Part shown: one piece after another, positions 1 to 7,388 of the stretch | Position numbering within the stretch: the stretch's first letter is position 1 | How the letters are laid out: every line of letters begins with the position of its first letter | Assembly (NCBI GenBank): GCA_035258605.1 | Contig: DATFXD010000291.1 | Location: 1 to 64,000, forward strand | From: AWTP1-13 sp035258605 | GTDB lineage: Bacteria; Pseudomonadota; Alphaproteobacteria; Rhizobiales; Hyphomicrobiaceae | Length of the DNA: 64,000 nucleotides | Reading direction: 5' to 3' | The notes under the pieces: generated by a model | What the model was told of the DNA's origin: nothing | Database searches by the model: none | What the model saw: the letters and a program-made list of their open reading frames with translations, nothing else | Program-made: the position numbers and the translations under genes

Positions 1-155
1 ACCATCGAGGCATGGCCGGCCCAACCGCCGCCGTCTTCGCGGCCGCTTTTGACGCCGCAGTTGGCGAACACGACCAGCGAACTGGCGTTGGTGGAGGCCG
101 CCGCCGGCCGGTAGCGGGCCACAAGCCCCACGCCGCGCTGATGACGCCTCGCCAT
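1..155 (-). CDS. Partial unrecognised protein (N-terminal 51 codons)
   Basis: The ATG at 155 is preceded by a strong GAGGAG ribosome site 4-9 bases upstream, and the frame stays open to the left edge of the window. The visible peptide begins MARRHQRGVGLVARYRP and contains LVVFANCGVKSGRED followed by GGGWAGHAS. That last stretch faintly resembles the late part of carbon-nitrogen hydrolases (VVxANxVG...GxS), but it lies far too close to the start for a normal member of that family, so I do not assign a function. It is the last visible gene of the minus-strand run that starts at 5444, 93 bases after the hydrolase stop. An in-frame ATG at 245 is an alternative start without a good ribosome site. 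Confidence 0.4.
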   Translation of the reverse strand, partial: MARRHQRGVGLVARYRPAAASTNASSLVVFANCGVKSGREDGGGWAGHASM

Positions 156-248
156 GCTGTCTCCTCGATCGGCGCGTCGCCCATCGGTGGCGCAATGGCG
201 CGCCCCAGCAGGGTCGCGGGCATGGCCAGGCTGCGGGGCCGCCATCGT

Positions 249-1142
249 CTAGGCGCCGCCGGCGTCGGCTGCCAGCAACGCCAGCAGCGCCGCGTTGAAG
301 CGCTCGGCAGCCTCGTAGGCAACCCAGTGGCCGGCACCCTCGATCAGCCGAACCTCGAGCTCGGGGTGATGCCGGCGCAGGATCTCGAGCCGCGTTGCCA
401 ACGAGGTGCGGGCGATGATGTCGCGCGTGCCCCATATGGTCGTGAGCCGGGCGGTGACGTTGGCAAGCGCCTTGGCCAGCCCGTCACTGGTCGCGAACGG
501 GCGGCTGCGAAAGCGCGCGCGCGTGATGTTCTCGGCCTGCAGATGGATGGCGAGGGCGTCGATGTTGTCCGGGTCGGCGAACATCAACACCTCGAGGTTC
601 TGGCGGAAGACCGCGGCGATCTCCGCTGCGGTCATGCCGGTGCGACGCTTGGCGAAGGGGTCGCGCGGTTCGGCGCTGAGCCCCAGCGCCGCCACGCCGA
701 CCAGGGTCAGATCGAGGATGCGGCCGCGCATGCGCGCCGCCGTCAAACCGGCGATGTGGCCGCCGAAGGAGAAGCCGACCAGCCGCAGTGGGCGGGGCTG
801 CGGGATCAGCGCCTCGAGCCCGGCCACCACCACCTCGGCCACGCTGGCGGGCAGCAGCGGCTCGGGCGGCATCGCGGAAGCGCCCAATCCCGGCAGATCG
901 GGGACCCACAGCTGATAGTGGCGCGACAGCTCGGGGATGTTGCGCAGCCAGTGCGTCCACGATCCCGAGCCGCCGTGCAGCAAGATCAGCGGCTCGCCCG
1001 CACCCCAGACCCGCCACACCATGCTGCCATCGCCGCACGGCGTATAAAGTTGCCGAGCCGTGCCGGCGATGCGGGCGACCACGGCCGCCGGCTCCGGCGC
1101 CGCCGGCTGGGCTTCCGGTTCGCTTCGGTGTTCGCCGCTCAC
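249..1142 (-). CDS. Alpha/beta-fold hydrolase
   Basis: This 297-residue protein has a full alpha/beta hydrolase pattern. LLHGGSGSWTHW supplies the oxyanion loop, GFSFGGH carries the nucleophile Ser at about residue 125, and GAGHWVAYE near the C-terminus gives the catalytic His. It is probably cytoplasmic because no signal peptide is seen. I chose the GTG at 1142 because it overlaps the upstream M20 stop in a GTGA arrangement, which implies translational coupling. A longer frame to 1175 exists but would overlap the neighbour by 37 bases. Given the M20 amidohydrolase, DUF1028 and peptide-type binding protein upstream, it may cleave an ester or amide in the same catabolic route. The substrate cannot be read from the sequence. 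Confidence 0.88.
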   Translation of the reverse strand: MSGEHRSEPEAQPAAPEPAAVVARIAGTARQLYTPCGDGSMVWRVWGAGEPLILLHGGSGSWTHWLRNIPELSRHYQLWVPDLPGLGASAMPPEPLLPASVAEVVVAGLEALIPQPRPLRLVGFSFGGHIAGLTAARMRGRILDLTLVGVAALGLSAEPRDPFAKRRTGMTAAEIAAVFRQNLEVLMFADPDNIDALAIHLQAENITRARFRSRPFATSDGLAKALANVTARLTTIWGTRDIIARTSLATRLEILRRHHPELEVRLIEGAGHWVAYEAAERFNAALLALLAADAGGA

Positions 1143-2305
1143 GCCGGCATCGCCGTCTCGGCCAGGCGCGCCCAATAGGAAATGCCGGCCGGGATGGCGG
1201 CATCATTGAAGTCGTATTGGGGGTGGTGCACGCCGGCGGTGTCGCCGTTGCCGAGGAAAATAAAGGCGCCGGGCCGGGCCTCGAGCATGAAGGAAAAGTC
1301 CTCCCCGCCCATGACCGGGGAGACGTTGGTATCGACCTTGTCGGCACCAGCCACCTCAGCCGCGACCTCGGCGGCGAACGCGGTCTGCCGCGCATGGTTG
1401 CGGGTCACCGGGTATTTGCGCTCGTAGCTGGCCTTGGCCACGGCGCCGTGCAACCGGGCCGTCGATTCGGCCACCTCGATGATGCGTCGCTCCATCAGAT
1501 CGCGTACATGCGGCGTCAGCGACCGGGCGGTGCCCTGCAGCATCGCGGTTTGCGGGATGACGTTGAGGGCCTCGCCGGCGTGGAACATGCAAATCGAGAT
1601 CACGCCGGCGTCCAAGGGATCGAGGTTGCGCGAGACGATGGCATTGAGCGCGGTGACGATGTGGGAGCCGATCAGCACCGGATCGATGCATTGGTGCGGC
1701 CTGGCGGCATGGCCGCCCTTGCCGGTGATCTCGATGCGGATGCCGTCGCTGGCGGCCAACAGCGGACCGGGGCGAATGGCGAATTGCCCGGCCGGGATAC
1801 CCGGCATGTTGTGCATGCCGTACACCTCCTGGATACCCCAGCGCTCCATCATGCCATCGTCCAGCATCGCCTTGCCGCCGGCACCGCCTTCCTCCGCCGG
1901 CTGAAAGATGACGATGGCGGTGCCATCGAAATTGCGCGTCTCGCACAGGTACTTGGCGGCGCCCAGCAGCATGGCGGTGTGCCCGTCGTGGCCGCAGGCG
2001 TGCATCTTGCCCGGGCTGATGGAGGCATAGGGCAGCCCCGTTGTCTCCGTCATCGGCAGGGCGTCCATGTCGGCGCGCATGCCGATCACCCGGCCGGACG
2101 CCGCCTTTTGCCCCCTGATGACGCCGACCACGCCGGTCCTGCCGATACCGGGGACCACCTCATCGCAGCCAAACGCCTTGAGCTTTTCGCTGACGATGTG
2201 TGCGGTGCGGTGCACCTCGTAGAGCACCTCGGGATGCTGGTGGATGTCGCGACGCCACAGCGTCACTTCATCGTGGAGCGCGGCGGCGCGATTGATGATC
2301 GGCAT
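1139..2305 (-). CDS. M20-family amidohydrolase (hippurate hydrolase/N-acyl-amino-acid type)
   Basis: A 388-residue member of the M20D group of zinc/manganese amidohydrolases, which remove acyl groups from amino acids or aromatic conjugates. Visible metal and catalytic motifs in order are MRADMDALPM, HACGHDGHTAM with the group-typical Cys-His ligands, FQPAEEGGAGG with the Glu-Glu pair, and MGGEDFSFML near the C-terminus. The length fits the family. The ATG at 2305 has GAGGA eight bases upstream and is preferred over an in-frame TTG at 2323. It sits in a minus-strand operon after a family-5 binding protein and a DUF1028 protein, so the acylated compound it hydrolyses is likely imported by the associated transporter. 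That link is inference. Confidence 0.93.
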   Translation of the reverse strand: MPIINRAAALHDEVTLWRRDIHQHPEVLYEVHRTAHIVSEKLKAFGCDEVVPGIGRTGVVGVIRGQKAASGRVIGMRADMDALPMTETTGLPYASISPGKMHACGHDGHTAMLLGAAKYLCETRNFDGTAIVIFQPAEEGGAGGKAMLDDGMMERWGIQEVYGMHNMPGIPAGQFAIRPGPLLAASDGIRIEITGKGGHAARPHQCIDPVLIGSHIVTALNAIVSRNLDPLDAGVISICMFHAGEALNVIPQTAMLQGTARSLTPHVRDLMERRIIEVAESTARLHGAVAKASYERKYPVTRNHARQTAFAAEVAAEVAGADKVDTNVSPVMGGEDFSFMLEARPGAFIFLGNGDTAGVHHPQYDFNDAAIPAGISYWARLAETAMPA

Positions 2306-2404
2306 CGGGCGTATCCTCGGCAAGCGCCGGCGGCAGGGGAAGGACGGCGGGACGTGCGCGGCAGGGAAGCAAATCGCCCGAGGCGGGTCAAGGCGCGGCC
2401 GGGG

Positions 2405-3124
2405 CTAACGGCGAAAGCGCAGATTGAGACCCTGTGCCCGCCAGGCGGCCTCGATCGCGTCAAGGTCGGTAGCGCCCGACGGATTGGCCTTGCTCGGCGC
2501 CCAGGCGGCACGCTGCGGCCAGCCCCGGCGCCAGATGCCAAGCAATCGTGCGAGCTCGCCCAGCGGGTCGGCGTGATCGTCGACGCGGAGATCGAGATCG
2601 GCAAAATCCTCGCTCGTCGTCAGCAGCAGCGCCGCCGACTGCCGGCCGCGACGATCTCCGCCTGCGCGCTCGCCGGCCTCGAGCGCACTGATGAGGCGTT
2701 CGGGCAGCGCCAGCTCATCGCCGCCGGCGAAGGCGGCAACGGTCGCCGCCAACACCGCTTCGCCGGCCAGCATGTTGCCGGCCACCGAGAACTGCGGCCC
2801 GGTGCGGTCGCCGCAGTACTCGACGCAGTGCCGGCCGGTCGAGGCGGCGGTGCGACCGTGGCGATCGACGGCATGCACCTGCCGCAGCTCGCGGCCGTGA
2901 TCGGCGGTGAGCGCGCTGTTGATGGCGGTGGCGGGGTCGACGCCGCGCGCCATCAGATCGAGGATGGCGGGGCCGAGATAGCGATTGGTGATCGACTGGG
3001 TCGACACCGCGCCGACCCCGGAGCGCACGTAGGGGCAGTGGGCACCGACGGCGAAGGCGCACGTTGCCACCGCCACCGCCAAGGCGCCACTCGCCGGATC
3101 GTGCGCGACGATCGACCAGGTCAT
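2405..3124 (-). CDS. DUF1028 family protein (Ntn-hydrolase-like)
   Basis: A 239-residue DUF1028 protein. The N-terminus MTWSIVAHDPASGALAVAVA, the block GVGAVSTQSITNRYLG, GNMLAG and GDRRGRQSAALL are the conserved family blocks. DUF1028 proteins are predicted Ntn-type hydrolases of unproven substrate and are often encoded beside peptide-type ABC binding proteins and M20 peptidases, as here. The C-terminal third (DLDLRVDDHADPLGEL onward) matches the usual family tail. The start ATG has only a weak ribosome site, and the gene begins 28 bases after the binding-protein stop. No signal peptide is seen. Function beyond hydrolase-like is unknown. Confidence 0.88.
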   Translation of the reverse strand: MTWSIVAHDPASGALAVAVATCAFAVGAHCPYVRSGVGAVSTQSITNRYLGPAILDLMARGVDPATAINSALTADHGRELRQVHAVDRHGRTAASTGRHCVEYCGDRTGPQFSVAGNMLAGEAVLAATVAAFAGGDELALPERLISALEAGERAGGDRRGRQSAALLLTTSEDFADLDLRVDDHADPLGELARLLGIWRRGWPQRAAWAPSKANPSGATDLDAIEAAWRAQGLNLRFRR

Positions 3125-3152
3125 GGCCGTTCAGCCTTCGAGCGGTGCTCGG

Positions 3153-4739
3153 TTACTTCTTTTCGACATTCCAGAACACCGGGTTGGTTGCCACCAACAG
3201 GCCCTCGATGGTGTTGCGGAAGGCGGTGGGCTGCAGGTATTGGCCGAGCACGACGTGCGTCGGGGATTGGGCGGCGCGCTCGGACACGGCCTCGGCCAGC
3301 GCCCGCTGCTTGCCCGCATCCGTCGCCTTGGCAAAGGCCTCGCGCAGGCGCTCCAGTTCTTCATCGCAGGGCCAACCGAACGTCGCCTTGTCGCAGCTGG
3401 CATTGAGGAAGTTGGTTGCCACCGGATCGAGCACGTCGACCGAACCCCAGGAGGTGAGATAGATGCTCCAGCCGCCCGCCGACGGCGGCTCCTTCTTGGC
3501 GCGCCGCGCCACCAGGGTCTGCCAGTCCATCGCCTGCAGGTCGACCTTGAAGCCCGCCTTTTCCATCAGTGACTTGGCCACTGGCGCCAGATTCGACAGC
3601 GAGGCAATGTCGGTCGATTGCATGAGGACCACCGGGGTGCCGTCGTAGCCAGCCTCTTGCAGCAGCTGTTTGGCCTTGGCGGCGTTGCCTTCGAGCTTGT
3701 CCTCCCAGCCCTTGCTGGTCTCGAGCGGGGAGCCGCAGGGATAGAGCGACTTGCACACCAGGTAGTACTTGGCGTTGCCGATCGTGCTCTCCAGGAAATC
3801 GCGCTGGTTGAGTGCGTAGGCGACCGCCTGCCGAATCTTGGCATTGTCGAACGGCTTGTGCAGCGCATTGAAGCGCAGCGCGTACTGCCGCCCCATCGGC
3901 GCCACCACCAGAAAGCGGATGTTGGGGTCGGCGCCAAGCAGCGGCAACAGATCGTGCGGTGGCGTCTCGATAAAATCGATCTCGCCGTTGATCAGCGCAT
4001 TGGCCTGGGTTTGCGGATCGGCGATCCACAACCACTCGACCCGGTCGACCTTGACAAGCTTGCCGCCGGCAAATCCCGATGCCGGCTCCGGGCGCGGCCG
4101 GTATTTGGGATTCTTGACGTAGACCGCCTTTTCGCCGGGCTTCCATTCGTCCTTCTTGAAGATAAAGGGCCCCGAGCCGGTGGTATCGGTGATCTGCGTG
4201 TTGGGATCGGTCTCGGCCACACGTTTGGGCATCATGAACGGCACGTTCGAGGTCGGCTTGCCGAGCGTGGCCAGCACCAGGCCATAGGGTTCCCGAAGCC
4301 GCATCTGGAAGGTCTTGTCGTCGACCGCCTTGAGCTCGACGACAAAGCTCATCAGCTTTTGCGCCATGCCATCGCGCGCCGCCCAGCGCTTGAGCGAGGC
4401 CACACAATCGTCTGCCGTCACCGGCGAGCCATCGTGCCAGGCAAGGCCGTCGCGCAGGCTAAAACTCCAGGTGAGCTGGTCGCCGCTCACGCTCCAGCGC
4501 TCGACCATCTGCGGCCTGACCTCGAGCTTTTCGTCGAGCGCGAACAGCGTGTCGTAGATCATAAACCCGTGGTGGGTGCTGATCAGCGCCGTCGTCCAAA
4601 TCGGATCGATGATCTTAAGATCGGAGTGGAGCGACACTTTGAGCGTGGTTTCGGCTCTCGCCGGCGTCGCTACCGCCAGCGCGGCGGCCACCGCAACGGC
4701 GACGAGGCCACGGTGCGCCCAACCGATCATAAAGCGCAT
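3153..4739 (-). CDS. ABC transporter substrate-binding protein, family 5 (peptide/nickel type)
   Basis: A 528-residue periplasmic solute-binding protein of the DppA/OppA class. Residues 1-29 form a signal peptide ending ATPARA, followed by ETTLKVSLHSDLKIIDP, the usual mature start. WSFSLRDGLAWHDGSPVTAD is the family signature. AGGAG sits just upstream of the ATG. It would capture a peptide, opine or similar ligand for an inner-membrane permease. No permease or ATPase gene is present in the window, so the rest of the transporter must lie elsewhere or to the left. Co-orientation with DUF1028, M20 and alpha/beta hydrolase genes suggests that import and hydrolysis are coupled. Ligand specificity cannot be inferred. 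Confidence 0.93.
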   Translation of the reverse strand: MRFMIGWAHRGLVAVAVAAALAVATPARAETTLKVSLHSDLKIIDPIWTTALISTHHGFMIYDTLFALDEKLEVRPQMVERWSVSGDQLTWSFSLRDGLAWHDGSPVTADDCVASLKRWAARDGMAQKLMSFVVELKAVDDKTFQMRLREPYGLVLATLGKPTSNVPFMMPKRVAETDPNTQITDTTGSGPFIFKKDEWKPGEKAVYVKNPKYRPRPEPASGFAGGKLVKVDRVEWLWIADPQTQANALINGEIDFIETPPHDLLPLLGADPNIRFLVVAPMGRQYALRFNALHKPFDNAKIRQAVAYALNQRDFLESTIGNAKYYLVCKSLYPCGSPLETSKGWEDKLEGNAAKAKQLLQEAGYDGTPVVLMQSTDIASLSNLAPVAKSLMEKAGFKVDLQAMDWQTLVARRAKKEPPSAGGWSIYLTSWGSVDVLDPVATNFLNASCDKATFGWPCDEELERLREAFAKATDAGKQRALAEAVSERAAQSPTHVVLGQYLQPTAFRNTIEGLLVATNPVFWNVEKK

Positions 4740-4829
4740 GGTTCAACTCTCCTGCCGGTTGCGGCGCCGCCCGCCAATGGCGAGCCGCGCCCGGACTTGA
4801 AGCCTGCCACGGCCCACGGCCGCCGTGGC

Positions 4830-5444
4830 TTAGACCTTGACCTTTTCCTCGTCCAGCACGCGTTTGACGGCAGCGCGCGCCAGCATCCGATCCTTGAAGG
4901 CGCCGTAGTGCTCGAGGTCGGCCACCGGCAGCTCGCGCCGCACGCCCCAGGCGTAAAACACGAGCGCATAAGGATCGAGCACCGAATAGCTGTCCGCCAG
5001 CCACTGACGGCCCTTGAGCGCACGGTCGATGCCTTCAAGATAGCCCTGAAAGGCCTTGCGGCCGGCCGCCTGGATCTCGGGGAAGATCGCCGGGTCGCTG
5101 GCGTAGCGCTCCGGCCGGCTGATGTGGGCGTGGGCGGGGTGAACGCTGGCCGCGAACAGGCCGATCAGCGACAATGCCCGCGCCTCGCCGATGGCATCCT
5201 TCGGCCATAGCCCGAAGCGCTTGCCGAGGTAAGGCAGGATGGCGGTGTTTTCGGTGAGGTTTTCGCCGTCGTCGAGCCGCAAGGCCGGCACCCGGCCCTG
5301 CGGATGGATCTTGAGGTAGGCCTCGGTCCTCTGCTCGCCGTTGGCGAGGTCGATGCGCTGCGCCTCGTAGGGCTCCCCGCCTTCTTCGAGCACGATATGC
5401 GCGGCGAGCGAGCAGGCGCCCGGAGCATAGTAAAGCTTCAACAC
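4830..5444 (-). CDS. Glutathione S-transferase family protein
   Basis: A 204-residue cytosolic GST. The thioredoxin-fold N-terminus LKLYYAPGACSLAAHIVLEE carries the candidate Ser/Cys of the active site. HPQGRVPALRLDDGENLTEN contains the cis-Pro loop and the Glu-Asn pair that binds glutathione. The all-helical C-terminal half ends DEEKVKV. The start is a GTG at 5444 with AGGAGG seven to eight bases upstream. It lies 90 bases upstream of the binding-protein gene on the same strand and may be the first gene of that operon. It resembles bacterial beta-class or YfcG/GstB-like enzymes that conjugate or reduce electrophiles. Substrate unknown. Confidence 0.9.
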   Translation of the reverse strand: MLKLYYAPGACSLAAHIVLEEGGEPYEAQRIDLANGEQRTEAYLKIHPQGRVPALRLDDGENLTENTAILPYLGKRFGLWPKDAIGEARALSLIGLFAASVHPAHAHISRPERYASDPAIFPEIQAAGRKAFQGYLEGIDRALKGRQWLADSYSVLDPYALVFYAWGVRRELPVADLEHYGAFKDRMLARAAVKRVLDEEKVKV

Positions 5445-5808
5445 GTGAGCATCCTCCTGTCAGAAACCGAGTTAGGCGCCGCGCCACGCGCGCCGCAGGT
5501 CCGGCGGGCGGCCAGCGCAAAATTCGGGACAAGGCTAGCGCAGCGCGCCCGTAAATTCGAGCCGGTTGTGGCCGTTGCTGGCGTCTGTGGCCTCGACGCG
5601 GGCTCGCCGGTGGGCCCTTGCTGGCGAGGCCGAAAAGGGTATGCTGCTCACCGGACGGTGACTCACAGGCCTGTTTGTTGGCTTTGCCCGACGTCGAGGG
5701 GAAGGTCCTGGTGCCGGATCTGGTCTTGGGCGGTTCGTCCAAGCGGAATTGAGGCGCAAGGAGATTGGTTCTGGGCGACGTCTCGGGGTGTGAGGGAGGG
5801 TTGGGGGA
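5445..5808. other. Intergenic region between divergent GST and M23 genes
   Basis: This 364-base gap separates the minus-strand operon from the plus-strand peptidase cluster and must hold promoters for both. I see no convincing third gene: frames that cross it have no family signature and only follow the GC bias. The right end carries a purine-rich stretch (GGGAGG at about 5795-5800) serving as the ribosome site of the M23 gene. No clear sigma-70 boxes or palindromic operator were found by eye. Confidence 0.6.
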
Positions 5809-7305
5809 GTGCGGCCAAGTAACCTGCGCCTGGGGGCTCTCTGTGCTCATCTCCTGATCACCGGTGGCCTCGTGCTGGCGGGTGGCGCGCTGGCGGTGGC
5901 CGGCGAGGCCGCGGCGGGGCGGCCGGCAACGAGCGCGCCGGACGTCGTCGGGCGCGATCTTTTAAGCTACGTGGCGATTGGCGATCTGTTGCGTCGGGGT
6001 GTGCCGCAGCCGGCGCCGTTCGCCGTGTGCGGCGATGCGGGCGAGCAAGGTGCCGCCTCTAGCGCCAGCCCCGTGCGCTGCACGGTGCCACCCAGCGGTT
6101 TCGGCCCGGTCACGGCGCCGATCCTGACCCCCACCCCGCCGCAGGCATCCGAACCGCCGTCGCCGGGCGGCACCAATGCTCCGGTACCTCAGACCCCGCC
6201 ACCACAGCCCACCAACGCCAGCGAGCCGGCGCCGCCCCCGGCCGCGCCACACCCCGCCGCCGACCCAGGCTTTCGTTACAATCCGCCGGGCGCGCTCGCG
6301 GAGCGTGATGCCAATGCCAAGCGCGGGCGCAAGGAAGACCGCAAGGTCTATGCGCCCAACATCCTGTTTCCGATCCGCCTCGATGCCGGCCGCTTTGCGT
6401 CGATGAACTCGCAGATCTGGGGTTATGGCGGCGGCGGCTACGGCGGCGTCGGCGAGGCCGGCGGTCAAGAATGCGATCCGCGCAACTATGACCCCATGCA
6501 CCAGCGTGACAACTTCTGCGAGGTGCGGGGCTGGAGCATGCCGTTGTGTCCGGGGGGCCAGGGCCACCAGGGCCAGGACATTCGGCCGCCGACCTGCAAG
6601 GACAACACCTGGGAGGTGGTGGCCGTGGTCGACGGCGTCATCACGCTTGTGACCGCGAACACGACGGTGAAGCTCAAAGCCAATGATGGCACCGTGTTCG
6701 AATACCTGCACATGCATCCGAACTCGATCCGCGTGAAGGAGGGCAGCAAGGTCAAGCAGGGCGATGTCGTCGGCCGCGTCTCCAAGTACATGGAGGGCAA
6801 GCCCAGCACCACCTACCATCTGCACTTCAACGTGCGCCAGCGCATCCAGGTCGGCAGCAAGGTGCTTGAGGTCTATGTGCCGCCCTATACCTCCCTGATC
6901 GTCGCCTACCGACGCAGCAAAGGCCTCGACGCCGGCCTCGACGCCGACGGCAATCTCAAGGTCGACCCGCTGCTCGAGATCGGCGCCGCCGTGGCCCAGG
7001 CTCCCCCGCAGCCACCGGCCCCAGCCCCCAGCCCGCCACCACCAACGCCGCCGGCCGAGGCCGGTGGGCAGCCGCCGCCACCAACACCGCCGGCTCCCGA
7101 GCCGCCGGCACCGACACCGCCCGCGGCTCCGGCACCCGAACCACCACCCGCTCCGGCCCCGCCGCCCACACCGGCCCCGGCCCCGCCGCCGCCCACACCG
7201 GCGCCGCCGCCGTCGCCAACGCCGCCGGCTCCCGAGCCGCAGAAAAGTTGGTGGCAGCGTGGCATCGATACCGCCATGGAGTTGTGGAAGCGCTGGTGGA
7301 AGTGA
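5809..7305 (+). CDS. Secreted M23-family (LytM-type) metallopeptidase with proline-rich tail
   Basis: A 498-residue exported protein. Residues 1-33 are a signal peptide, followed by a Pro/Ala/Ser-rich segment to about residue 160. The catalytic M23 domain spans roughly residues 225-370. GHQGQDIR gives His253 and Asp257, and YHLHFN gives His337 and His339, the expected zinc site and catalytic His. FEYLHMHPNSIRVKEGSKV is the typical LytM strand-loop region. Residues 398-477 are almost all Pro, Ala and Thr, then a short basic/tryptophan-rich end follows. The likely role is cleavage of peptidoglycan cross-links or Gly-rich peptides outside the inner membrane. The start is a GTG with GGGAGG upstream. 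It leads a three-peptidase cluster with the S8 and M4 genes. Confidence 0.9.
   Translation: MRPSNLRLGALCAHLLITGGLVLAGGALAVAGEAAAGRPATSAPDVVGRDLLSYVAIGDLLRRGVPQPAPFAVCGDAGEQGAASSASPVRCTVPPSGFGPVTAPILTPTPPQASEPPSPGGTNAPVPQTPPPQPTNASEPAPPPAAPHPAADPGFRYNPPGALAERDANAKRGRKEDRKVYAPNILFPIRLDAGRFASMNSQIWGYGGGGYGGVGEAGGQECDPRNYDPMHQRDNFCEVRGWSMPLCPGGQGHQGQDIRPPTCKDNTWEVVAVVDGVITLVTANTTVKLKANDGTVFEYLHMHPNSIRVKEGSKVKQGDVVGRVSKYMEGKPSTTYHLHFNVRQRIQVGSKVLEVYVPPYTSLIVAYRRSKGLDAGLDADGNLKVDPLLEIGAAVAQAPPQPPAPAPSPPPPTPPAEAGGQPPPPTPPAPEPPAPTPPAAPAPEPPPAPAPPPTPAPAPPPPTPAPPPSPTPPAPEPQKSWWQRGIDTAMELWKRWWK
7000..7239 (+). repeat. Proline-rich low-complexity coding repeat
   Basis: Within the M23 gene about 80 codons encode irregular PPxP, APxP and TPP units (for example PAPAPSPPPPTPPAE), with near-identical CCGCCA/CCGGCT runs. 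It probably forms an extended linker or wall-spanning stalk after the catalytic domain. The nucleotide repetition makes copy-number change by slippage likely. Confidence 0.8.
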
Positions 7306-7388
7306 CGCGAACGGAACGTGCGCCCGTCAGGCCAAGGCCGGACGTGGGCGGGCGTCCATATCGAGGCGGCTTGTAACGGAGGCCCGTG

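Noticed and set aside
788..3406. Open frame of 872 codons on the plus strand
   Set aside because: It is antisense to three well-supported minus-strand genes (hydrolase, M20, DUF1028), has no domain and is rich in Arg/Gly/His, as expected from high-GC antisense reading.
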